Shown here in pieces: positions 1-5,988 of a DNA stretch of 6,397 bases. Positions within the stretch are counted from its first letter, which is position 1. Each line of letters opens with the position of its first letter. The DNA comes from Bacteroidales bacterium (GTDB lineage Bacteria > Bacteroidota > Bacteroidia > Bacteroidales > UBA7960), in assembly GCA_003560215.1 (NCBI GenBank), contig PWIY01000273.1:1-6397 (forward strand), read 5' to 3'. The notes under the pieces are model-generated. The model saw only the letters and a program-made list of their open reading frames with translations. It did not search any database and was not told the origin of the DNA. The translations under genes were made by a program, and so were the position numbers.

Positions 1-230
1 GGTTCGACCCCGAAGGGGGTCACATGTTACTCACAGGCGCGCAGCGCCGGAACCAACAACCGGAGGGCCGAAGGCCCGACTAACCGGAGGCGCGTCAGCG
101 CCGACCAACCGGAGGGCCAAAGGCCCGACAAACCGGAGGAGGCGCAGCCTCCGACCAACCGGAGCGGCGTCAGCCGCGACTAACCGTCAGCGCGCAGCGC
201 TGACTAACCGGAGGGTGCGAAGCACCCGAC
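1..230. repeat. Tandem array of REP-like GGAG hairpins downstream of glyA
   Basis: Nine perfect inverted repeats can be read here: 6-21, 36-48, 65-77, 89-102, 114-126, 138-152, 164-177, 186-204 and 213-227. The last seven are regularly spaced, with the GGAG foot (or its equivalent position) at 62, 86, 111, 135, 161, 186 and 210. Six of these seven carry GGAG at the 5' foot, and most are joined by CGAC-N-AACC. Arms are 5-8 bp and loops are 3-4 nt (GAA, GTCA, AAA, GCA). No open reading frame explains the stretch. A GTAG or GGAG tetranucleotide at the foot of a short palindrome is the known signature of REP elements mobilised or maintained by RAYT (TnpA-REP, HUH Y1) transposases, so REP-like is the nearest known class. 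No RAYT gene lies in this window. The array begins 4 bases after the glyA stop and may also end or stabilise that transcript. The array could continue left of the window. Confidence 0.85.
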
Positions 231-233
231 AGC

Positions 234-1514
234 TTATCCTGCGAACAACGGAAAATCCTTCATCAGGGCATTCACCTTTTTGCGAACCCCGGCAATCACT
301 TCCTGGTCTTCAATATTGGCAATCACTTCGTCAATCAGGTCAACGATCTGCACCACATGCTCCTCCTTGAGTCCGCGCGTGGTTACCGCTGACGCCCCGA
401 TACGGATACCTGAAGTCTTAAATGGTGAACGGCTGTCGAAAGGCACCATGTTTTTGTTGATGGTGATGTCAGCTTCCACCAGGGTATTTTCGACCTGTTT
501 ACCGGTGATTTCCGGGAACTTCGAACGAAGATCAATCAGCATCAGGTGGTTGTCGGTGCCGCCTGAAGTCACATGATATCCTTTGTCAACAAAGGCTTTT
601 GCCATGGCCTGGGCATTCTTCATCACCTGCTCACAATAGGTTTTGAATGACGGGTCGAGGGCTTCACCAAAAGCAACGGCTTTGGCAGCAATTACATGCT
701 CCAGCGGGCCTCCCTGGGTACCCGGGAAAACGGCACTGTCCAGCATGGCTGACATCATTTTTACCTTGCCTTTGGGAGTGGTAACACCCCATGGGTTTTC
801 AAAGTCTTTGCCCATCAGGATCAGGCCGCCGCGGGGTCCGCGGAGGGTTTTATGGGTGGTGGTGGTTACAATGTGGCAGTGCGGCAACGGATCGTTCAGC
901 AATTTGGCAGCGATCAGCCCGGCCGGGTGGGCAATATCAGCCATCAGAATGGCACCGATTTTATCCGCAATCTCGCGCATGCGGGCATAATCCCACTCGC
1001 GCGGATAAGCGGATGCACCGGCAATAATAAGTTTGGGTTTTTCCTCCATGGCCACCCGCTCCATCACATCATAATCAATGGTGGCGGTTTTCTCATCCAC
1101 CGTATAGGCTACGGGACGGTACAATATGCCGGAGAGGTTTACCGGGGCACCATGAGACAGGTGACCGCCATGGCTTAGATCCAGCCCCATAAAGGTATCA
1201 CCGGGTTTGAGGCAGGCGAGGAAAACCGCTGCATTGGCCTGCGCACCACTGTGAGGCTGCACGTTGGCCCATTCAGCCCCAAAAAGCTCTTTTGCCCGGT
1301 CAATGGCAAGCTGCTCAGTCTGATCCACGATCTGGCAGCCACCATAATAGCGGCGTCCGGGGTAGCCTTCTGCATATTTATTGGTCAACACACTTCCCAT
1401 TGCTTCCATAACCTGTTCACTGACAAAGTTTTCAGAAGCAATTAATTCAACACCATGGAGCTGGCGTTCTTTTTCCAATTGAATTAAATCGAATACCTTA
1501 TTGTCCCTTTGCAT
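234..1514 (-). CDS. glyA: Serine hydroxymethyltransferase
   Basis: A PLP enzyme that interconverts serine plus tetrahydrofolate with glycine plus 5,10-methylene-tetrahydrofolate, the main cytoplasmic source of one-carbon units. The 426-residue protein is full length for the bacterial family. Visible motifs, in order: ASEN (26-29), the YAEGYPGRRYYGG substrate/cofactor loop (47-59), QPHSGAQAN (86-94), MADIAHPAGL (191-200; D193 and H196 contact PLP), TTTTHKTLRGPRGG (217-230; K222 is the Schiff-base lysine), FPGTQGGP (263-270) and SGIRIG (368-373; R371 matches the carboxylate-binding arginine). The ATG at 1514 is the first in frame and gives the usual N-terminus. No Shine-Dalgarno is evident, as is common in Bacteroidota. 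A -7-like element lies about 50 bases upstream. The gene is divergent from the S9 peptidase gene and is followed directly by the hairpin array. No missing active-site residue or frameshift was seen. Confidence 0.98.
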   Translation of the reverse strand: MQRDNKVFDLIQLEKERQLHGVELIASENFVSEQVMEAMGSVLTNKYAEGYPGRRYYGGCQIVDQTEQLAIDRAKELFGAEWANVQPHSGAQANAAVFLACLKPGDTFMGLDLSHGGHLSHGAPVNLSGILYRPVAYTVDEKTATIDYDVMERVAMEEKPKLIIAGASAYPREWDYARMREIADKIGAILMADIAHPAGLIAAKLLNDPLPHCHIVTTTTHKTLRGPRGGLILMGKDFENPWGVTTPKGKVKMMSAMLDSAVFPGTQGGPLEHVIAAKAVAFGEALDPSFKTYCEQVMKNAQAMAKAFVDKGYHVTSGGTDNHLMLIDLRSKFPEITGKQVENTLVEADITINKNMVPFDSRSPFKTSGIRIGASAVTTRGLKEEHVVQIVDLIDEVIANIEDQEVIAGVRKKVNALMKDFPLFAG

Positions 1515-1562
1515 ATATCAGTTGCTTTAATAGTTTGAGAAAGATTGACTTATCAGAAGGGA

Positions 1563-1570
1563 CAAAAATA
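1563..1570 (-). promoter_or_regulatory. Candidate glyA promoter, -7 element
   Basis: On the minus strand this reads TATTTTTG, an exact match to the Bacteroidota -7 consensus TAnnTTTG. A TTG at 1592-1594 (minus strand) lies 21 bases upstream, close to the usual -33 spacing. Transcription would start near 1555-1558, giving a 5' leader of about 40 nt. It is the only minus-strand match I found in the 1515-1692 intergenic region. The call rests on motif match and position only. Confidence 0.5.
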
Positions 1571-1617
1571 CATATTTATTTCACAATCCCACAACGCCGT
1601 TCTTGTTACAAAAATGG

Positions 1618-1625
1618 TATTTTTG
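1618..1625 (+). promoter_or_regulatory. Possible upstream -7 element for the S9 peptidase gene
   Basis: Reads TATTTTTG (TAnnTTTG) on the plus strand, about 68 bases before the ATG at 1693. It lies in the right arm of a perfect inverted repeat (1609-1625). No TTG was found at the proper -33 distance, so it is weaker than the element at 1663-1670. It would place the 16-base palindrome at 1630-1645 within the transcript start region. Confidence 0.25.
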
Positions 1626-1629
1626 ACAA

Positions 1630-1645
1630 CGATATCCGGATATCG
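1630..1645. promoter_or_regulatory. 16-base perfect palindrome, possible operator
   Basis: CGATATCCGGATATCG is identical to its own reverse complement over 16 bases. It sits in the divergent glyA / S9 peptidase intergenic region, about 17 bases upstream of the -7-like element at 1663-1670. That places it where the -33 region of that promoter would be, and no recognisable TTG is present there. A dimeric regulator binding site is a reasonable reading. No regulator gene is visible nearby, and I do not recognise the sequence as a known operator. Confidence 0.4.
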
Positions 1646-1662
1646 AAAATATATAAAAATTA

Positions 1663-1670
1663 TATATTTG
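1663..1670 (+). promoter_or_regulatory. Candidate S9 peptidase promoter, -7 element
   Basis: TATATTTG matches TAnnTTTG exactly. Transcription would begin near 1675-1678, about 16 nt before the ATG at 1693. This argues against the in-frame TTG at 1675 as the start codon. The -33 element is not convincing: the nearest upstream TTG (1623-1625) is too far. The site lies within an AT-rich inverted repeat (1647-1669). Confidence 0.45.
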
Positions 1671-1692
1671 TTTTTTGAAAAAACACAGACCT

Positions 1693-4293
1693 ATGAAACA
1701 AGTATTGATCGCTTTTCTGATAATGTGTGTATGGCCGGCACTGATTTCGGCCAATGATGAGATCCAGATCAGCTCGTGGCTGACCACCGGTGCCCTGGAG
1801 GTGAATTCCCCGGCCTTTCACGACACCGAAAACGTGAAAGGACAAACCTTTGAGACCAGTCAGCTGCTCACATTTTCCCATTTTGAGAAAAAAGATTATT
1901 TTCCCGAGGCCGGCAAAGAACTTGAATGGCTGAAGGGAGAGCAGGTCAACTGGTCGGCTCATCAGGTCAACACTGAAGGATTTGTGCAGATCGCAGATCA
2001 TGACGCCGGCAAGCACCAGGTAGCCTACGTTGCAGCCTATGTAAAAGCGGACCGTTGGCTGGAGGGGCAACTGACCCTGAAAAGCCCCTACATGCTCAAT
2101 GCCTGGCTGAACGGTGAGCAGATCGGCACCAAAACGGGTATTGATGACAGCCCCGGCGAAGCAGGGAGCATCAACCACCGGTTTGAACTTCCGCGTGGCA
2201 CCCACCTGCTGATGATCAAAACCCTTCGCCCGGCAGACGGAACTGCCGAATGGCTGGTGAAAGGCGAACTGAATGTGGGAGATCCCTTTACTTCGGAAGA
2301 TATCCGGGCAACCACCCTGCCCGACAACATCAAAAATATTCATCACTTCATGGACGGGATCAAGGTAACCAATGTCAGGCCTTCGCCCGACGGAAGCATG
2401 TATGCCGTCAGCTACAGCCAATCCCTTCCACCCTCCGACCGGTCAGAGACCTGGACAGACATCCGCCGTTTTGATGACAACAGCCTGGTTCATTCTTTCA
2501 GGTATGCCAATGTATCGCGCATCAACTGGCTGCCCAACTCCAACGCTGTTTCCTACACCACCGTGCAGGATGGCAAAACAACCATCCACTGCCATCATAT
2601 GGAAACCGGACAAAAACACATCCTCACTGAAGGTATTGAAAATTTTACCGGAATGCAGTGGGCACCCAATGAGTCCTATATTGTTTATTCCGTGATGGAG
2701 CGGGGCAGCGGGGCCGATGACACCATGCGCCACATTCTTGGCATGCAGGACAGGCAGGGGCATTTCCGCAACCGCACTTTCCTCTACAAGCTGGATCTTC
2801 ATTCCCGGGTAAGAACACGTCTTACTTACGGAAACCTAAGCACCAGCCTTCACGATATCAGCCCGGATGGCAGACGCCTCGTATTCAGCCAGTCAAGGCC
2901 AGATTACCTGGAGCGACCCTACTCCAAACATGACCTGTTCATGATGGACATTGAAACCCTTGCCGTTGACACCCTGCTGGCCAATCAGCGCTGGGGCGTA
3001 TCCACGCAGTTTTCTCCCGACGGCGATTACCTGCTGGCCACCGGCGGACCTTCTGCATTTGACCGTGCGGGGGAAAATGTTCCTGAAGGAATGATCCCGA
3101 ACAATTATGATACCCAGGCATATATATTTTCACTGGAAGACCACTCGGTGAACCCCATTACCAGGGATTTTGACCCTTCTGTGGCATCTGTCCACTGGCT
3201 GGAGCGCGACAATAACATCTATATTCTTGCCGGGGATGAAGATTACCGCCGGCTTTTCCGGTATGATGTCCGTCGTGACCGCTTTGAACAGATTGATACC
3301 GGCACAGATTTTCTGACCGGCATCAATTACTCATCCAATGAACGCACCGCCACCTATATCGGAAACCAGACCAATGCACCACATAAAGCTTTTACGATCA
3401 ACCTCCGCAACGATCGTTTTTCTGTGCTGAAAGATTTCAATGCTGAACAATACCGGCACGTGGCTTTCGGTGAGGTTAACGACTGGGATTTTACGGCATC
3501 CACCGGACAGGAGATCAAGGGACGTTATTACCTTCCACCTGATTTTGATCCCGATAAAGAGTACCCGGTTATCGTTTACCAGTACGGGGGAACGAACCCG
3601 GTCGGAAGAACCTTCGGTGGTCGTTACCCCTTTAACCTGTGGGCGGGGAACGGATATGTTGTATATGTGCTGCAGCCGAGCGGTGCCACAGGTTTCGGGC
3701 AGGAATTCTCGGCAGCCCACGTAAACAACTGGGGAAAGACCGTGGCCGATGAGATTATCGAAGGCACGGAAAAATTCCTGGAGGCCCATCCTTTTACCGA
3801 TCCGGACAGGGTTGGAGTGGCCGGTGCTTCCTATGGCGGGTTCATGACCATGCTGCTGCTGACCCACACCGATATTTTTGCCACCGGAATTTCCCATGCC
3901 GGCATCAGCAACATTGCCTCCTACTGGGGAGAAGGCTTCTGGGGATATTCTTACAGTGCGGAAGCCTCAGCGGGAAGCTTCCCATGGGACAGCAAAGACC
4001 TCTACATAGACCAGAGTCCGCTTTACCGTGCAGACCATGTGAACACACCCCTTCTGCTGATCACCGGCGACAGCGACACCAATGTACCTCCGGGAGAAAG
4101 CATCCAGATGTACACGGCGCTGAAACTTCTCGACCGCCCTGTGGAACTCGTCCTTGTTGAAGGTGAAGACCACCATATTATCACCTACAGCAAGCGGCTC
4201 AAGTGGCACGATGCCATCATGGCATGGTGGGACAAGCACCTCAAGGGAGAAGGCGAATGGTGGGAAAAGCAGTATCCTGAAAACAATTATTAG
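1693..4293 (+). CDS. Exported S9-family (prolyl oligopeptidase-like) serine peptidase
   Basis: Predicted periplasmic or secreted serine peptidase of 866 aa. Residues 1-20 form a Sec-type signal peptide (K2, a hydrophobic stretch, likely cleavage after ISA20). A beta-rich extension of about 30-200 includes LNAWLNGEQIG, resembling a jelly-roll accessory fold. A beta-propeller of about 200-590 carries TolB/WD-like SPDG turns at 231-234, 390-393 and 441-444. The alpha/beta-hydrolase domain starts near 597. The nucleophile is S713 in GASYGGF, the acid D795 in GDSDTNVP and the base H827 in GEDHH, spaced as in family S9. The usual HGG oxyanion motif reads YGG in VYQYGGTNP. I chose ATG 1693 over the in-frame TTG at 1675 because it yields a clean signal peptide and the candidate promoter abuts the TTG. 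No DPP-IV Glu-Glu (YEEE-like) motif was seen, so dipeptidyl specificity is not supported; oligopeptidase or acylaminoacyl-peptidase-like activity is possible. At 866 aa it is longer than typical oligopeptidases of about 700, because of the extension. Confidence 0.93.
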   Translation: MKQVLIAFLIMCVWPALISANDEIQISSWLTTGALEVNSPAFHDTENVKGQTFETSQLLTFSHFEKKDYFPEAGKELEWLKGEQVNWSAHQVNTEGFVQIADHDAGKHQVAYVAAYVKADRWLEGQLTLKSPYMLNAWLNGEQIGTKTGIDDSPGEAGSINHRFELPRGTHLLMIKTLRPADGTAEWLVKGELNVGDPFTSEDIRATTLPDNIKNIHHFMDGIKVTNVRPSPDGSMYAVSYSQSLPPSDRSETWTDIRRFDDNSLVHSFRYANVSRINWLPNSNAVSYTTVQDGKTTIHCHHMETGQKHILTEGIENFTGMQWAPNESYIVYSVMERGSGADDTMRHILGMQDRQGHFRNRTFLYKLDLHSRVRTRLTYGNLSTSLHDISPDGRRLVFSQSRPDYLERPYSKHDLFMMDIETLAVDTLLANQRWGVSTQFSPDGDYLLATGGPSAFDRAGENVPEGMIPNNYDTQAYIFSLEDHSVNPITRDFDPSVASVHWLERDNNIYILAGDEDYRRLFRYDVRRDRFEQIDTGTDFLTGINYSSNERTATYIGNQTNAPHKAFTINLRNDRFSVLKDFNAEQYRHVAFGEVNDWDFTASTGQEIKGRYYLPPDFDPDKEYPVIVYQYGGTNPVGRTFGGRYPFNLWAGNGYVVYVLQPSGATGFGQEFSAAHVNNWGKTVADEIIEGTEKFLEAHPFTDPDRVGVAGASYGGFMTMLLLTHTDIFATGISHAGISNIASYWGEGFWGYSYSAEASAGSFPWDSKDLYIDQSPLYRADHVNTPLLLITGDSDTNVPPGESIQMYTALKLLDRPVELVLVEGEDHHIITYSKRLKWHDAIMAWWDKHLKGEGEWWEKQYPENNY

Positions 4294-4342
4294 GATCGGC
4301 TACCCTGCCCGTTATGAGCTGCCTCTGATCAATTATGCTCCG

Positions 4343-4408
4343 TTGATGACATCGCATCAATTTATGCCCCCGGTTGATGCGACGTAATCAACCGGGAACC
4401 GGGGTTTT
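4343..4408 (+). terminator. Nested hairpins after the S9 peptidase gene, probable terminator
   Basis: The main stem is CCCGGTTGAT (4369-4378) paired with ATCAACCGGG (4387-4396), 10 perfect base pairs with an 8-nt loop. An alternative pairs CCCCGGTT (4368-4375) with AACCGGGG (4397-4404) and is followed directly by TTTT (4405-4408). Upstream, TCGCATCAA (4352-4360) can pair either with TTGATGCGA (4374-4382) or, in part, with TTGATG (4343-4348). The position, 50 bases after the stop codon and before the next candidate promoter, suits transcription termination. The T-run is short, so efficiency is uncertain. Confidence 0.55.
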
Positions 4409-4450
4409 GAATTTCAGCCACCCCTCCATTCGTATTGAACTTTATTTTAC

Positions 4451-4458
4451 TATATTTG
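4451..4458 (+). promoter_or_regulatory. Candidate promoter (-7 element) for the quinone oxidoreductase gene
   Basis: TATATTTG is an exact TAnnTTTG match and the same octamer as at 1663-1670. It lies in an AT-rich stretch downstream of the hairpins and about 90 bases before the ATG at 4547. The nearest TTG (4435-4437) is only 13 bases upstream, shorter than the usual spacing, so the -33 element is doubtful. Confidence 0.4.
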
Positions 4459-4546
4459 TTATTCATAGTATATTTTCGTATATTGATTCGGGATAAGACA
4501 ATTTTTTTAACCATTGACAAACCAGGCAGCTAATTCAATACAGGCA

Positions 4547-5542
4547 ATGAAAGCTTTACGTATTCATCAATTCGGAGGACCGGAACAGCTTCTGGAAGAG
4601 GATGTCTCCCTTCCCATACCCGAACGCGGAGAGGTATTGATCCGCGTACATGCTGCCGGTGTCAATCCTGTGGACTTTAAACTCAGGAACGGATCTATGA
4701 AATTGTTGACAGGGAAAAAATTCCCGCGCACATTGGGTTTTGACATTGCGGGGGTCGTGGAAAGGGCGGACAAATCATCCCCTTACAAACCCGGAGACAG
4801 GGTGTTTGCCATGCTTCCATTTAAAGGAGGAGGGTACGCAGAGTTTGTATGTGTAAAGAATGAGTTTCTCTGCCCCATCCCCAACGACATCAATATGACA
4901 GAAGCCGCAGCCACGCCGCTGGCAGCACTGACCGCTCTGCAGGCATTCAGAAAAAAAGAATACCTCCGTGAGGGCGATAAAGTTCTGATAAACGGGGCTT
5001 CCGGCGGAGTAGGCAGTTTTGCCGTTCAAATCGCCAAGGCGCTTGGGGCACATGTTACAGCTGTGGCAAGTGGCAAAAACCGGGACTTTGTTAAAGAGCT
5101 CGGGGCTGATGAAGTGATTGATTACACCACCGATGATTTCACAAAGCAGTCGCCAAAATTCCACAAGGTATTTGACGCAGTGGCCAAAAGTTCATTCAAA
5201 AAATGCAAACCCATCCTCCGAAAAGGAGGCAGTTATGTGACCACAGTTCCCGATCGCAGGCTGTTTTGCAGCATGATGTGGAATTTTCTCAGAAAAAAGA
5301 AAGCCACCTTTATCATGGTGAAGCCCTCAGGGGAAGACTTGCATGTGATTGCCGACATGATCGCCACCCGCCAGGTCAAACCCCAAATAGAAGCAACTTT
5401 CCCCATGAAAGAAGGGCAGCAGGCCCACCGCATGCTCGAAACCGGCAGAGTAAGGGGAAAACTGGTACTGACCCTGGAGGAAGTGTTTCCTTCAAACCAC
5501 GAGACACTTCCGGCCGATCCCCCCTCAACGGCAGTGTATTGA
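4547..5542 (+). CDS. Zinc-independent MDR oxidoreductase, quinone oxidoreductase type
   Basis: Probable cytoplasmic NADPH-dependent quinone or enone reductase of the medium-chain dehydrogenase/reductase superfamily, 331 aa, close to the family's usual 320-340. The N-terminal GroES-like domain (about 1-125) has AAGVNPVDFK (36-45) and GFDIAG (64-69) where zinc alcohol dehydrogenases have GHE; zinc-binding cysteines are absent. The Rossmann domain carries the nucleotide loop GASGGVG (150-156), and K177 in SGKN may contact the NADPH 2'-phosphate. The C-terminal part returns to the catalytic domain (GRVRGKLVLT), followed by a short tail of about 20 residues with no recognised motif. ATG 4547 gives the standard N-terminus MKALRIHQFGG; an in-frame TTG at 4514 would add 11 unlikely residues. 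The substrate cannot be read from sequence. The dehydratase gene follows on the same strand after a short gap. Confidence 0.9.
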   Translation: MKALRIHQFGGPEQLLEEDVSLPIPERGEVLIRVHAAGVNPVDFKLRNGSMKLLTGKKFPRTLGFDIAGVVERADKSSPYKPGDRVFAMLPFKGGGYAEFVCVKNEFLCPIPNDINMTEAAATPLAALTALQAFRKKEYLREGDKVLINGASGGVGSFAVQIAKALGAHVTAVASGKNRDFVKELGADEVIDYTTDDFTKQSPKFHKVFDAVAKSSFKKCKPILRKGGSYVTTVPDRRLFCSMMWNFLRKKKATFIMVKPSGEDLHVIADMIATRQVKPQIEATFPMKEGQQAHRMLETGRVRGKLVLTLEEVFPSNHETLPADPPSTAVY

Positions 5543-5626
5543 TTTTTTCCGCACCGGTTTTTTCATCAGATGAACAATTACCCGGTGATCCGCATTATGT
5601 ATAAAACCCCTGAAATCATTATCATC

Positions 5627-5857
5627 ATGTGGAAAGAAGAAAACAATCGGCTCAACCGGACATTCGTATTCGAAAATTTCTCTGAAGCATTTGCCTTTAT
5701 GGCCCGTGTGGCTTTGCTTGCAGAGATCCACGGCCATCATCCGGACTGGAGCAACTCTTACAACAAAGTGGAGATCAGCCTGACCAGCCACGATGCAGGT
5801 CACAAAGTCACGGAAAAAGATCGAAAGCTCGCTTCAGAAATCGACAAGCTTTTTTGA
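5627..5857 (+). CDS. Pterin-4a-carbinolamine dehydratase (PCD/DCoH family)
   Basis: Dehydrates 4a-hydroxytetrahydropterin, the by-product of phenylalanine hydroxylase, allowing cofactor recycling; cytoplasmic. The 76-aa form starts MWKEENN, then RTFVFENFSEAFAFM, and carries the family active site: H37-H38-P39-D40-W41, Y45-N46 and S54-H55-D56. H37, H38 and H55 match the three catalytic-pocket histidines. Family members usually show THD-x-GG; here SHDAGH departs slightly. The start is uncertain: in-frame ATGs at 5570 and 5597 would give 95 or 86 aa, but the extra residues (rich in I/Y) do not resemble the family, and short Bacteroidota homologues begin at MW. The gap to the upstream oxidoreductase gene is 84 bases (27 with the longest start), so co-transcription is plausible. 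No phenylalanine hydroxylase gene is in view; phhB would be the symbol if one were linked. Confidence 0.9.
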   Translation: MWKEENNRLNRTFVFENFSEAFAFMARVALLAEIHGHHPDWSNSYNKVEISLTSHDAGHKVTEKDRKLASEIDKLF

Positions 5858-5988
5858 ATTTCACGACATAGTTTCCAACACATCTTTTCCCGGCACACCC
5901 TCAGCACCAAATACGCATTCAGTGCTTCGGGCTCAGAGATTTTTTGTATTTTCCGCCCCGGAAACTACAAACTTCAACTTTTTATTCC
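5858..5988. other. Intergenic spacer before the M14 peptidase gene
   Basis: 131 bases without a convincing gene. The only structure I see is a small inverted repeat, TTCCG-CCC-CGGAA (5951-5963), preceded by a T-rich stretch (5940-5952). No TAnnTTTG element was found on the plus strand here, so the promoter of the following gene is not identified. Confidence 0.4.

Noticed and set aside
62..230. CRISPR array
   Set aside because: The conserved part is only about 8-12 bases, the variable parts are all palindromic, and the period is 24-26 bases. There are no spacer-like unique sequences of 30 or more bases and no cas genes.
280..1178. Several plus-strand open frames over glyA
   Set aside because: All are antisense to a complete serine hydroxymethyltransferase gene, and none has family features of its own.
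1675..1692. TTG at 1675 as start of the S9 peptidase
   Set aside because: It would add MKKHRP before the signal peptide, and it begins 4 bases after the -7-like element, where transcription itself should start.
1660..2421. Minus-strand open frame of 253 codons opposite the start of the S9 peptidase gene
   Set aside because: It lies antisense to a convincing gene with signal peptide and family motifs, its translation resembles no family, and it covers the promoter region of the real gene.
3331..3897. Minus-strand open frame of 188 codons opposite the catalytic domain
   Set aside because: It is a shadow of the strongly conserved hydrolase domain on the plus strand; no recognisable motif.
4514..4546. 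TTG at 4514 as start of the quinone oxidoreductase
   Set aside because: The added 11 residues are not typical of the family, whereas ATG 4547 gives the standard N-terminus.
5203..5604. Plus-strand frame of 133 codons overlapping the end of the oxidoreductase gene
   Set aside because: It is an out-of-frame overlap with a conserved gene, and its translation is rich in R, P and H without any motif.
5951..5963. Small inverted repeat TTCCG-CCC-CGGAA as a terminator for the dehydratase gene
   Set aside because: The stem is only 5 bp and is not followed by a T-run on the plus strand; the T-rich part lies before it.
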